Position numbers and translations under genes: made by a program
The notes under the pieces: model-generated
Database searches by the model: none
What the model was told of the DNA's origin: nothing
Seen by the model: the letters and a program-made list of their open reading frames with translations, nothing else
DNA from: Bacillus luti
Lineage (GTDB): Bacteria > Bacillota > Bacilli > Bacillales > Bacillaceae_G
Reading direction: 5' to 3'
DNA: 64,000 nucleotides
NCBI RefSeq assembly: GCF_001884105.1
Contig: NZ_MACI01000068.1
Location: 62,001 to 126,000, forward strand
In this document: piece after piece, positions 1-8,344 of the stretch
How positions within the stretch are numbered: position 1 is the first letter of the stretch
Layout: every line of letters begins with the position of its first letter

Positions 1-78
1 TTCTATAACGAACAAATCGAAATATTACGAATCATGAGTAACGTTGAAAATTTAATTATACAGAAATTAATGAATTAA
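1..78 (+). CDS. 3' end of a gene entering from upstream
   Basis: Frame 1 is open from the first base and ends with TAA at 76-78, giving 25 residues that end in IIQKLMN. The reading is amphipathic and helix-like, as in the C-terminus of a coiled-coil protein. No family can be named from so short a tail. Given the immunity-like gene that follows, it could be the end of a secreted toxin or of an accessory gene, but this is inference. Confidence 0.35.
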   Translation, partial: FYNEQIEILRIMSNVENLIIQKLMN

Positions 79-378
79 GAGGTTGAAAATAATTGAGGCT
101 TTAATTGTTGTAAAACGATGTTTTTTATTTGATAAAATTGAGGTGACACACGGAACTGCTGGTCAAATCGTTAGACCTAGATAAAGAGGTGGTATTGGTG
201 CCTTTTAAAAATAAATAAATTTGTTCGGCGCTAAAAAATCGTATTATCATAAATGCTAATAGAGACAAAAAAGTATGACAAGAAGAGTTTTAATATTAGA
301 AATTTTATTGGTGTTAATAACGAAAGTCTATATAAGGCAAGGTGAGGAATGTAGATTAAGTGAGGAAATTCAATAGAA
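79..378 (+). pseudogene. Gene debris, possibly the eroded C-terminus of a toxin
   Basis: No intact gene is visible. At 140-184 one frame reads GTAGQIVRPR before a stop. A one-base shift at that stop continues as KEVVLVPFKNK and ends with TAA near 217. Short readable stretches broken by a shift look like the worn end of a longer protein. Its position directly upstream of an immunity-like gene makes a former polymorphic toxin the simplest guess. The remnant is too short to prove this. Confidence 0.25.
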
Positions 379-999
379 GTGGAGAACATTTATTTGAAAA
401 CAATAATCAAAAATATAGGTGATAAAAATATAAAAGCTAAAGTAGAAGAACCTTTAAGTTTTCATGTAGAAACCCTATTTAATTTATTATCTAATGTAGA
501 AGATAAATTAGCAGATAGATTTTCAATACAAGTTGGATGGTCTGTTTATAGTTTATATAAGTATGAAGATTATTATCAAATTATCACCCGGGATTATACT
601 AAAAATCCTTTTAAAGATACAACGGAAGATTTAACGATTGCATTATGGGTACAACTAGAGCAATCGCATTGCTTACGTCGATTAAATATAGAGGGGGAAT
701 TAATAAAATTTAATGATAAGATTGTGATAGCGAAAAATGTGTTGCAACAAGAAGAGATTTATTTACAAAGATCTAGTGGTTGTGATGAAGGTGATTCGGG
801 TTGGTATATAGCTCCTATTAATGAAGAAGTATCAGGAGAATTAGAGACCATATACGCCTACGAATTATTAAAAATGAAACCTGCAATTATTCAAGTACTA
901 GCTTTACCTTATAATTATTTAGTAGTTTTTGAGAAAGACGAAATTAAATCGATTTTAAATGAAAGTGATATTGATATTTGGAGTGAAATAGAAAGATAG
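379..999 (+). CDS. Probable immunity protein with Imm33/DUF2185-like C-terminal domain
   Basis: A 206-residue soluble protein with no signal peptide or membrane segment. Residues about 115-165 carry IVIAKNVL followed by a GDSGWYIAP block; the DSGW core is the hallmark of the Imm33 (DUF2185) family, found as immunity proteins beside polymorphic toxins. The N-terminal ~110 residues belong to no family I recognise. The start is uncertain: GTG at 379 lies after TGAGGAA, and TTG at 394 sits 8 nt after GTGGAG. The gene stands alone behind gene debris, so it may be an orphan antidote whose toxin is lost. Immunity is inferred from one motif and context. Confidence 0.5.
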   Translation: MENIYLKTIIKNIGDKNIKAKVEEPLSFHVETLFNLLSNVEDKLADRFSIQVGWSVYSLYKYEDYYQIITRDYTKNPFKDTTEDLTIALWVQLEQSHCLRRLNIEGELIKFNDKIVIAKNVLQQEEIYLQRSSGCDEGDSGWYIAPINEEVSGELETIYAYELLKMKPAIIQVLALPYNYLVVFEKDEIKSILNESDIDIWSEIER

Positions 1000-1047
1000 T
1001 GAATGTATATAAGGTGTTAAATACCCAATATGAAAATTACGTGAGTT

Positions 1048-1087
1048 AAGCACTTCATTGTCAATATACGACAATAGGTGCTTTTTT
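1048..1087 (+). terminator. Rho-independent terminator of the immunity gene
   Basis: AAGCAC and CATTGTC pair with GACAATA and GTGCTT, with a small internal mismatch and a run of six T after the stem. Confidence 0.6.
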
Positions 1088-1149
1088 GCATGCAGTGAAG
1101 AAAAAATATAAAATTCATTTTCACTCTATTTCATCTTTGAATTACATGT

Positions 1150-1189
1150 TATAATTTGGAAAAAATATATTCTTAATTTTTAGATAATT
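1150..1189 (+). promoter_or_regulatory. Promoter -10 and CodY-like box before the first moxR operon
   Basis: TATAAT lies at 1150-1155. At 1175-1189 AATTTTTAGATAATT matches the CodY consensus AATTTTCWGAAAATT at 13 of 15 positions. The box falls downstream of the -10, where a repressor would block transcription. In AT-rich DNA a 13/15 match can arise by chance. The -35 is not clear. Confidence 0.35.
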
Positions 1190-1209
1190 TAAAGGTGGTA
1201 GATTACTAT

Positions 1210-2142
1210 ATGAGTACATTAAAGAAAATTACTAACAATATCTCGAAGGTTATTATAGGAAAAGATGAATCGATTGAACTTGCAGCCATAGCACTCATAG
1301 CAAGAGGGCACATTTTATTAGAAGATGTACCTGGGACGGGAAAAACAACATTAGCGAAAAGTTTAGCGAAAAGTGTGGACGCTAAATTTCAAAGAATACA
1401 ATTTACAGCGGATACTTTGCCTGGAGATGTTATTGGTCTTGAATATTTTAATGTAAAGGAATCGGATTTTAAAACGAGATTAGGACCTATTTTTGCAAAT
1501 ATAGTATTAGTCGATGAAATTAATCGAGCTGTACCGAGAACACAATCTTCGTTACTTGAGGTTATGGAAGAGCGTACCGTTACAATTGCGAAACAGACAC
1601 ATTCATTACCAGAACCTTTTTTAGTTATTGCGACGCAAAATCCACTCGAATCAGCGGGCACATTTCCGTTACCAGATGCTCAGTTAGACCGGTTTTTACT
1701 CACAATACGCCAAGGTTATCCTACGAGAGAAGCAGAAAAGGAAATGATGAATCGATTTCAAATAAATGATCCGTTAGAAACGTTACATTCTATTATTTCA
1801 AGTGAAGAAATTATTACGATGCAAAAGCGTGCAAGAGAAGTGTTAGTAGGGAATGATGTGCAAGATTATCTTCTTGAAATTATTGAAGCAACTCGTAACC
1901 ATGAGTTAATTGAAATTGGTGTAAGCCCTCGGGGAACGTTGGCATTTATGAGAGCGATTCAAGCACGGGCTATATTAAATGAAAGAGATTACTGTACGCC
2001 AGATGATATAAAACTACTCGCTGCATCCATTTGTGCCCATCGTTTAACGTTAACGATTGAAGGAGAGATGAAAACGACGAAAGAACAAATCATGAAAGAA
2101 ATTCTTCATACGATTAGTGTGCCAGTGGAGAATGTACGATGA
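1210..2142 (+). CDS. MoxR-family AAA+ ATPase
   Basis: A 310-residue AAA+ ATPase of the MoxR class, thought to act as a chaperone for the assembly of partner proteins. Walker A is GTGKTT (residues 42-47), Walker B is LVDEIN, and ATQNPLE is the sensor-1 region. A C-terminal lid follows. ATG at 1210 is preferred over an in-frame GTG at 1195 because AAAGGTGG (1191-1198) is a good ribosome binding site for it and overlaps the GTG. The stop overlaps the next start (ATGA), so it is translationally coupled to the DUF58 gene. A paralogue (21176-22105, minus) heads an equivalent operon. The substrate is unknown. Confidence 0.9.
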   Translation: MSTLKKITNNISKVIIGKDESIELAAIALIARGHILLEDVPGTGKTTLAKSLAKSVDAKFQRIQFTADTLPGDVIGLEYFNVKESDFKTRLGPIFANIVLVDEINRAVPRTQSSLLEVMEERTVTIAKQTHSLPEPFLVIATQNPLESAGTFPLPDAQLDRFLLTIRQGYPTREAEKEMMNRFQINDPLETLHSIISSEEIITMQKRAREVLVGNDVQDYLLEIIEATRNHELIEIGVSPRGTLAFMRAIQARAILNERDYCTPDDIKLLAASICAHRLTLTIEGEMKTTKEQIMKEILHTISVPVENVR

Positions 2143-3248
2143 ATCAACAACTTGTGTATACACCTTTAGCGGAGCCTTTCGTAATGGGAGTTATGTTAGT
2201 TTTAGCCGTTATCTTAAGTGTATTTTCAAGTAATCTACTCTTATTATCTCTCGTATTTTTGTATGTGATTTTAATAGGTGCTACGCATGTATACATGCGT
2301 AAAGTATCTCGTGTTGAATGGGAATACAGTCAAGGGAATTCAAATGTTTTCATAGGTGAAACGAATATGTGCAAAATTAAAATTTCAAACAAGTCGATAT
2401 TTCCTATTCTTAATATCGTATTTCGATTTAAATGTGAAAATAAGCTAACTTGGAATCATGATGAAATAAACAAAAATCATAGTACAGGTTCAAATTATTA
2501 TATGAATTTTAATTTAAAAGGAAGAGAGTCTGTTTCATTTGATTTGCAGGCTGTAGCGTTAAAAAGAGGAATTGCGAAATGGGAAGAAGTTGAAATTGTT
2601 ATTACTGATCTCTTTGGATTCGTAACGAACCATATAACATATAAACAAGTTGATACACCCTCCTATTTAGTCTTGCCAGCTGTTCCGAAAATACAAGTTC
2701 CTGAATTACAAGAATGGTCGCGAGGATTTCGAAAAGCGATGTCTTCACCGTTATATGATGAAACGAAAGTAATGGGAGTGAAGTCTTATGAAAATGAAGA
2801 TTTTCGTTCCATCCACTGGAGCGCAACAGCGAAAACAGGGACGATAACCGCGAAAAAGTACGAGCGAACGCAATCAGATAAATACGCGATTTATCTCAAC
2901 TTGCAAAACAAAAGTGGTGTTTCTTTGCGAAATGATACAGAGGAACTAATCGAATTAACGGCGGGTATATGTAAACAACTGCTCATGCAAAACTGTTCAT
3001 TTGAAGTATGGATCAATAGTGTAAAAGATAACGGTTTGTTACATATAAAAAATGGGGATAATCGGAAACATTTGCAAAATGTATTAAAGGTGCTTGCCTC
3101 AATATCGGATCAAGATACGCCTGTATCTTCTTCTTATTTTTACACAGCAGGTTTTCGTCGTAAGGAACTGGATGCGGTTCCTTTAATCCTTGGTACTTCA
3201 CCAAAGAAATATAGTAGAACGAATAAATGGATTGTAATTAAAGAATAA
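2139..3248 (+). CDS. DUF58 domain membrane protein
   Basis: 369 residues with two adjacent N-terminal hydrophobic segments (about 15-50), then a beta-rich extracytoplasmic or cytoplasmic region, then a DUF58 core. The core signature is the block GVKSYENEDFRSIHWSATAK (about residues 213-232), typical of DUF58 proteins, which have a von Willebrand A-like fold. MoxR and DUF58 genes are nearly always paired. The start ATG lies inside the moxR stop (ATGA). Role inferred from the pairing: client or partner of the MoxR ATPase at the membrane. Its counterpart at 20013-21179 keeps the same IHWKASAK block. Confidence 0.85.
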   Translation: MNQQLVYTPLAEPFVMGVMLVLAVILSVFSSNLLLLSLVFLYVILIGATHVYMRKVSRVEWEYSQGNSNVFIGETNMCKIKISNKSIFPILNIVFRFKCENKLTWNHDEINKNHSTGSNYYMNFNLKGRESVSFDLQAVALKRGIAKWEEVEIVITDLFGFVTNHITYKQVDTPSYLVLPAVPKIQVPELQEWSRGFRKAMSSPLYDETKVMGVKSYENEDFRSIHWSATAKTGTITAKKYERTQSDKYAIYLNLQNKSGVSLRNDTEELIELTAGICKQLLMQNCSFEVWINSVKDNGLLHIKNGDNRKHLQNVLKVLASISDQDTPVSSSYFYTAGFRRKELDAVPLILGTSPKKYSRTNKWIVIKE

Positions 3249-3263
3249 GAAGGGGCTTATGTC

Positions 3264-3998
3264 ATGGTTAATAAAGCACGGCGTATGAAAGTGAAGTTGT
3301 GGAGTGTAAGAGCTTTAATCATACTTTTTTTTACGATTAGTGCAATAACGTTATCACAGGGTGTGGTGCATGTGCAAGACATAGTAAAAGAACGTTTTTT
3401 TAATAAGACGGAGACAATGTTGGAAAGAAATTATGACTTTACTAGTATAAACGAACAGTTTGATGAGCCTGAAAGAATTATAGATGAAGAAACAGGAGTT
3501 GTAGATACAAGAACGAAAATAGATAGAAAAATCCCGCTTTTCAAACGGGTGAATTCATGGAGTGATTTGTTTTCTGTACTTTCAAATTCATGGATTACTG
3601 TAGCTTTTTATGTAGTTATTGCAGTAGTAATTATATATTTTATTTATAAATCAGTTAGGAAAAAGTTAACGAAATCAGAAATGGAACAAGAGAAACAATC
3701 GGTAACAAAAGAAAATACGGTAAGAATCGAAAAGAGCGAGAAAGTGAGGCATCAGTTAGAGCAACCATTGCCTACAGATACGATTAGAAAAACGTTAGTT
3801 GAATGGGAAAGAACATTACCATTTCATGAACAAAGAAGGGATTATGAAACAATGCAACAGTGGCTAGAAAGAATTTGTAGAACGAGAGATATTATTCCGT
3901 TATATGAGTCTGTTCGATATGGTGAAAAGACGTATACGGATTTAGATGTGGAAGAAATAATGAAGTGGGTAGAGGGAGATGGGAAGGTGGATACATAA
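3264..3998 (+). CDS. DUF4129-type membrane protein, third gene of MoxR operon
   Basis: 244 residues. One membrane helix lies at about 12-34 and a second at about 110-128, with an extracytoplasmic acidic stretch between them. The cytoplasmic tail ends in a DUF4129-like module (YETMQQWLERICRT then IPLYESVRYGE, about 195-222). Fifteen bases separate it from the DUF58 stop, and AAGGGGC precedes the ATG. In many Firmicutes this position is held by a transglutaminase fused to DUF4129; no Cys-His-Asp transglutaminase core is visible here, so only the membrane/DUF4129 part remains. The paralogue at 18932-20065 ends in a similar module. Confidence 0.7.
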   Translation: MVNKARRMKVKLWSVRALIILFFTISAITLSQGVVHVQDIVKERFFNKTETMLERNYDFTSINEQFDEPERIIDEETGVVDTRTKIDRKIPLFKRVNSWSDLFSVLSNSWITVAFYVVIAVVIIYFIYKSVRKKLTKSEMEQEKQSVTKENTVRIEKSEKVRHQLEQPLPTDTIRKTLVEWERTLPFHEQRRDYETMQQWLERICRTRDIIPLYESVRYGEKTYTDLDVEEIMKWVEGDGKVDT

Positions 3999-4018
3999 AT
4001 ATCCACCTTTTCTTTTTT
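3984..4018 (+). terminator. Terminator overlapping the stop codon of the DUF4129 gene
   Basis: AAGGTGGATA (3984-3993) pairs perfectly with TATCCACCTT (4000-4009) and is followed by a T-rich tail. The TAA stop lies in the loop. Confidence 0.85.
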
Positions 4019-4181
4019 TATACGGAAATTTGATTAACATGAATCATTTTTATATATGAAACCGTCTTCAAATAAGAAAATGAAATGAACTTTATTTACT
4101 TATATTTTATTACGTGTTAACCTATATTTAATTTTTGTAAATTATAATTAATTTCAGATTTTTTAAGGGTGTGAAAATGTA

Positions 4182-4688
4182 ATGAAATCGGTATTAAAAA
4201 GCATACTTATTTCCTTTGTTTTTTCTGCAATAGGTATGTGTTGGTTGCTGTTCTTATTATTCATAGGGGACGGAGACTGGTTATTATCTTGGATAGGTGT
4301 ATTAATGGCATATTTATCTTTATATACTTTGATAGATTTATATTGTAAAAATACATACGATAAAAAAATAAGTATATGGCTTATAAAAATAGCAGTTACT
4401 AGCTTTAGTTTTGCGGTATTAGGAATCTCATTTTGTATCATACATGAGCTATTAACACCATGGAGTCTTAGTTTAATGGTGTGGTATTGGTTGTTAATGT
4501 TAGTATTATTTTTAACGACTATAATATCATTAATCAGTTTAGTAGTTGTTAATCGTAAAAATCAGAATTTCACCGGTGGATATAGAATGCTCATACTTCT
4601 AAATGTATTTCTTACATTGGGACCAGTTTTATGGCCGCTATTACTTTCTATTATTGGAAATGGTATGAATGCTAGTGCGGGCTCGTAA
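4182..4688 (+). CDS. Small polytopic membrane protein, unknown function
   Basis: 168 residues with five or so hydrophobic segments (about 4-27, 33-52, 65-87, 96-122, 135-160) and almost no loops, so an integral membrane protein. AAGGGTG lies about 12 nt before the ATG. I recognise no family. Its 3' half and terminator are present a second time, decayed, at 6136-6440 beyond the serine hydrolase, so this locus was once two tandem copies. Single gene with its own terminator. Confidence 0.65.
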   Translation: MKSVLKSILISFVFSAIGMCWLLFLLFIGDGDWLLSWIGVLMAYLSLYTLIDLYCKNTYDKKISIWLIKIAVTSFSFAVLGISFCIIHELLTPWSLSLMVWYWLLMLVLFLTTIISLISLVVVNRKNQNFTGGYRMLILLNVFLTLGPVLWPLLLSIIGNGMNASAGS

Positions 4689-4754
4689 AAAGGAATTTAG
4701 ATTAGTTGTGTAAAGAATAGGATGAAAAGTTGATATAGAATTTTAAATGTTTAT

Positions 4755-4800
4755 GAGAACATGTTTACATAAAAAATGAAAACATGTTCTCTTTTTATTT
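4755..4800 (+). terminator. Terminator after the small membrane protein gene
   Basis: GAGAACATGTTT pairs with AAACATGTTCTC across a 13-nt loop, then CTTTTT. A diverged copy lies at 6402-6440. Confidence 0.85.
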
Positions 4801-4946
4801 GCATGCATAACTCTTCCTCAGTTTAACCTAATTAAATTTAAACGTAAGTATTTCGTAAGGAATGGATAAGAAAAAAGAGAGGTTTATCGTATAGGATGAA
4901 AGTATAGCTTGAATCAATACGATATTAATAGAGGAGAGAAAGCCTT

Positions 4947-6113
4947 ATGAAAACACGTAATCAAATTAAGTTGGCAAGTTTAGCAGTTTTATTAGCGGGT
5001 ACTACTCTATTCACGCCAGGTTTTACTGTGACTGCAGAGTCAAATCAAAATATTTCTAGTTCGTCACAAGTACATGATCAAAAGAATCGTAATGGCTGGA
5101 AACAAGTAATGCAGGAAACAGTACAGCTTGGTGCTGTAGGGATATTAGCTAAGGCGTCTAACAACGGAAAAACTAGTAGTTTTACTGCTGGCGTGGCGGA
5201 CTTAAGTACAAAGAAACCGGTGAAATCGGATTATCGCTTTCGGATCGGTAGTGTGACGAAGACTTTTACTGCCACGACTGTTCTTCAATTAGTAGGAGAA
5301 AATCGCGTACAACTTGACGATCCAATTGAAAAGTGGCTGCCGGGTCTCGTGCAAGGAAATGGGTATGATGGCAATCAAATTACGATACGACAACTTTTGA
5401 ATCATACGAGTGGTATCGCTGAATACTTAAAGTCAAAAGATGCGGACATAATGAATTCGAAAAAAACGTATTCCGCAGAAGAAATAGTGAAAATAGGCCT
5501 TTCTCTGCCTCCAGATTTCTTGCCGGGTAAAGACTGGTTGTATTCAAACACAGGATACGTAATATTGGGGATGCTTATTGAAAAAATAACTGGTAATAGT
5601 TATGCGGAAGAAATCGAAAAGCGAATTATTGAACCTTTGGACTTGGCAAATACGTTTTTACCAGGAAATTCACCCGTCATCCCAGGAAAGAATCATGCTC
5701 GTGGATATGTGAAAATGGAAGGAACAGGCGAGTTGAAAGACATTACGTATTATAATCCGAGTTTAGCTAATGCAGCTGGAGATATGATTTCTAATGCGGA
5801 TGATTTAAATAATTTCTTTTCATCTTTACTCGGTGGTAAGTTACTGAAGGAACGTGAGCTAAAAGAAATGCTTACTACAGTTCCTGTAGAAGGAAAAGGG
5901 GTTGGTGACGCATACGGTCTTGGAATCTATGAGACTAAACTTCCAAACGGTGTTTCAGTTTGGGGGCATGGAGGAGGAATTCCTGGATTTACAACTTTTG
6001 CTGGGGGAGTAATTGGAGGCAAACATACATTGGCTATCAGTCTTAACTCTATAGGTGGGGTCGATATTGTTCCGCAGTTAAATAAAATGATGCAAATTGA
6101 ATTTAATAAATAG
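4947..6113 (+). CDS. Secreted serine hydrolase, beta-lactamase/DD-peptidase family
   Basis: 388 residues. A Sec signal peptide (about 1-31, basic start, hydrophobic core, cleavage near VTAES) exports it. The serine beta-lactamase fold motifs are all present: SVTK (nucleophile Ser102, Lys105), YSN (199-201) and HGG (341-343). This set is typical of class C-like beta-lactamases and Streptomyces R61-type DD-carboxypeptidases; HGG in place of KTG favours peptidase or esterase activity over a true resistance enzyme. GGAGAG precedes the ATG by about 10 nt. It stands between two copies of an unrelated membrane-gene segment. The natural substrate cannot be told from sequence. Confidence 0.88.
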   Translation: MKTRNQIKLASLAVLLAGTTLFTPGFTVTAESNQNISSSSQVHDQKNRNGWKQVMQETVQLGAVGILAKASNNGKTSSFTAGVADLSTKKPVKSDYRFRIGSVTKTFTATTVLQLVGENRVQLDDPIEKWLPGLVQGNGYDGNQITIRQLLNHTSGIAEYLKSKDADIMNSKKTYSAEEIVKIGLSLPPDFLPGKDWLYSNTGYVILGMLIEKITGNSYAEEIEKRIIEPLDLANTFLPGNSPVIPGKNHARGYVKMEGTGELKDITYYNPSLANAAGDMISNADDLNNFFSSLLGGKLLKERELKEMLTTVPVEGKGVGDAYGLGIYETKLPNGVSVWGHGGGIPGFTTFAGGVIGGKHTLAISLNSIGGVDIVPQLNKMMQIEFNK

Positions 6114-6135
6114 ATGAAAAAAATCTGCTATAAGT

Positions 6136-6372
6136 TGTATCACGCACGAGCTATTAACACGATGGAGTATGGGCATAATGGTTTGGTATTGGTTGCTAAT
6201 GTTAGTATTCTTTTAAACGACCATAATATCATTAGTTGGTCTCGTATTTGTTAATCGTAAAAATCAGAATTTCACCGGTGGATATAGAATACCTATACTT
6301 CTAAATGTAATGCTTACGTTAGTTAAGGCTAGTATTACTTGAAATGGTATGAATGCTAGTGCTGGATGGTAA
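6136..6372 (+). pseudogene. Decayed duplicate of the 3' half of the 4182-4688 membrane gene
   Basis: This segment aligns base for base with 4434-4690, starting at TGTATCA and ending at the codons for NASAG and the stop. It includes the identical block AATCAGAATTTCACCGGTGG. It carries substitutions and a shortened stretch near 6320-6340, no start codon and in-frame stops. The 5' half of the gene is missing. It is the remnant of a tandem duplication now separated by the serine hydrolase gene. Confidence 0.85.
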
Positions 6373-6401
6373 AAGGGAATAAAGGGTTTGAAACGTTTAA
6401 A

Positions 6402-6440
6402 AGAACATGTTTATAACTAAATATAAACACGTTCTTTTTT
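6402..6440 (+). terminator. Terminator duplicated with the membrane gene remnant
   Basis: AGAACATGTTTA pairs with TAAACACGTTCT (one G-T/A-C change against the original at 4755) and is followed by TTTTTT. It probably still ends transcripts from the serine hydrolase gene. Confidence 0.75.
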
Positions 6441-6468
6441 AGTGATAAATATAAATATGAATTCACTT

Positions 6469-7043
6469 TCAATCGTTAGGTATGACTTTCACTATTTTTG
6501 CAGGCACTCCTGCAACGACAGTGTTTTCAGGTACGTCTTTCGCAACAACTGCACCTGCAGCAACAACTGAATTGTTTCCTATAGTCACACCAGGAAGTAT
6601 AGTTGCACTAGATCCGATCCATACATTTTCACCAATTGTAACAGGGGAGGCGTATGTTGTGTTTCTAGTTTTTAAAGTTAGCCCGTGATTAAGTGTGGCA
6701 ATTGTAACATTCATACCGATCATACAATTATCTCCTATATGAATTCCGCCCTATCTTGAAAAGAACACCCAGTGTTAAAAAATACGTTTTTTCCAATCGT
6801 TATATTTTTACCGAAGTCTGTATGAAACGGCGGAAAGCACATAAAAGATGAATCAATATTGTTTCCTGTCAATTCGCTAAAAAGCGTCACAATTTCTTCT
6901 CTGGAATGATAGGATGTATTCAATGACATTGTAATCTTTTGCGCTTCATAGCTACATTGAACTAATAGCTCATGTAATTCTTTATCCTCACCTGAAATAG
7001 GATTACCTTCCTTGCAAAAGTTTATAAAGTCTTTTATATCCAT
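6469..7043 (-). pseudogene. Sugar O-acetyltransferase (maltose acetyltransferase type), frameshifted
   Basis: Two adjacent frames make one protein of the Maa/LacA hexapeptide family. The 5' part (6735-7043) has the N-terminal MAT domain and runs to [13 protein letters not shown] before a stop; the 3' part (6469-6723) resumes at [14 protein letters not shown] and carries the left-handed beta-helix repeats ([22 protein letters not shown] type) to the usual PAKIVKVI end. Restoring one G in the GGG run at about 6749-6751 (minus strand) gives [14 protein letters not shown], the expected catalytic region with the downstream His. So a single-base loss, or a sequencing error, breaks the gene. It is divergent from the LysR gene. 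Confidence 0.85.
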
Positions 7044-7083
7044 TGTTATACTCTTCCTTTAAGGCGTTAATCTTTTCAATGCA

Positions 7084-7150
7084 ATCATAAAATGATACGA
7101 TTCCAATATCAAATACCTATATTAAATACATTCGTATGCCTGTTAGGTAT
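7084..7150. promoter_or_regulatory. Divergent control region between acetyltransferase and LysR genes
   Basis: It contains ATCAT-AAA-ATGAT (7084-7096) and a wider inverted repeat ATACCTA (7113-7119) / TAGGTAT (7144-7150). LysR regulators usually bind such dyads between themselves and their divergent target. The assignment is inference. Confidence 0.35.
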
Positions 7151-7166
7151 ATATAAGGAGACTATC

Positions 7167-8051
7167 GTGGAAATTCGAGTGTTACGCTATTTTATTTCTG
7201 TAGCAAATGAAGAAAGTATTTCAGCAGCCGCAAAACAGTTACATTTGTCGCAACCTACATTATCAAGGCAACTGAAAGATCTAGAAACGGAATTAGATAC
7301 AGCTTTATTTATAAGAGGAAATAGAAAAATTTCTTTAACAGAAAAGGGAAAGTATTTACTAAAACGGGCGAAGGAAATTGTTGCGTTAGCAGATAAAACC
7401 GAAGCAAACTTAAAAGATTCAAAAGAAATAATAAGCGGAGAAGTTTACATTGGTGGCGGTGAGACTGAAGCGATGCACCTTATCGCTAAAACATTAAAAG
7501 AATTACGTACAGATTATCCGGGTATTCGGTTTCATTTATATAGCGGAAATGCTGATGATATTAAGAGTAAATTAGATAGTGGATTATTAGATTTTGGTAT
7601 CGTTATAGAGCCAACAGATAAACAAAAATATGAATATGTACAATTGCCAGCTAAAGATACATGGGGTGTTTTAATGTGTAAAGATAGTCCTTTAGCGGAC
7701 AAGCAGTTTATTAGCCCAGTGGATTTAATAGATAAGCCATTATTCATTTCACGGCAAACAACTGTTAGCAATGAATTAGCAGGGTGGTTTGGGCAAAATA
7801 TTGAAAATTTAAATGTCGTTGCAACTTATAATTTGCTTTACAATGCAGCACTTATGGTTGAAGAAGGTATTGGGTATGCATTATGTTTAGATAAACTTAT
7901 TAATACATCGGGAAACAGTAAACTTTGCTTCAGACCTTTACACCCTAATCTAGAAGCGAATTTAAATATTATTTGGAAGAAAAATCAAGTGTTTTCTAAT
8001 GCGGCCAATGCATTTTTAAATCAGCTTCGAAATAGTATGAACGAATCATAA
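7167..8051 (+). CDS. LysR-family transcriptional regulator
   Basis: 294 residues from GTG at 7167, chosen because AAGGAG ends 6 nt before it and the protein then begins MEIRVLRYFISVANEESISA, the standard LysR start; the longer frame from 7092 lacks a binding site. The winged-helix DNA-binding domain occupies about 1-60 (AAKQLHLSQPTLSRQLKDLE), the linker helix about 60-90, and the effector domain about 92-290. It likely controls the divergent, now broken, acetyltransferase gene and itself. The effector is unknown. Confidence 0.9.
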   Translation: MEIRVLRYFISVANEESISAAAKQLHLSQPTLSRQLKDLETELDTALFIRGNRKISLTEKGKYLLKRAKEIVALADKTEANLKDSKEIISGEVYIGGGETEAMHLIAKTLKELRTDYPGIRFHLYSGNADDIKSKLDSGLLDFGIVIEPTDKQKYEYVQLPAKDTWGVLMCKDSPLADKQFISPVDLIDKPLFISRQTTVSNELAGWFGQNIENLNVVATYNLLYNAALMVEEGIGYALCLDKLINTSGNSKLCFRPLHPNLEANLNIIWKKNQVFSNAANAFLNQLRNSMNES

Positions 8052-8344
8052 TTTCACATGCAAAATAAAAAAGACGTTTCATCTTATTAAGGTGGACGTT
8101 TATTTTATTTTTATGAAATAGTCATCAGTTTTTTTAAGTATAAGTAAAACACATTCATAGAAATGTTCATGTTTCAATATGGGAAGAAATGTACTTGTGA
8201 TATAATTCTGAAAATTGTTGTTTTTTATAATTATTCAATATAATAGACGTAATAGGGGGAAATACAAGGGGATATGAAATGAATAATTGTTTATTTGATT
8301 AATTATTTTTAAGCTTAACTAATATAATAGTGGAGTTGAATACA

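Noticed and set aside
1389-1661. 90-codon minus-strand frame inside moxR
   Set aside because: Shadow of a well-supported AAA+ gene, without a ribosome binding site.
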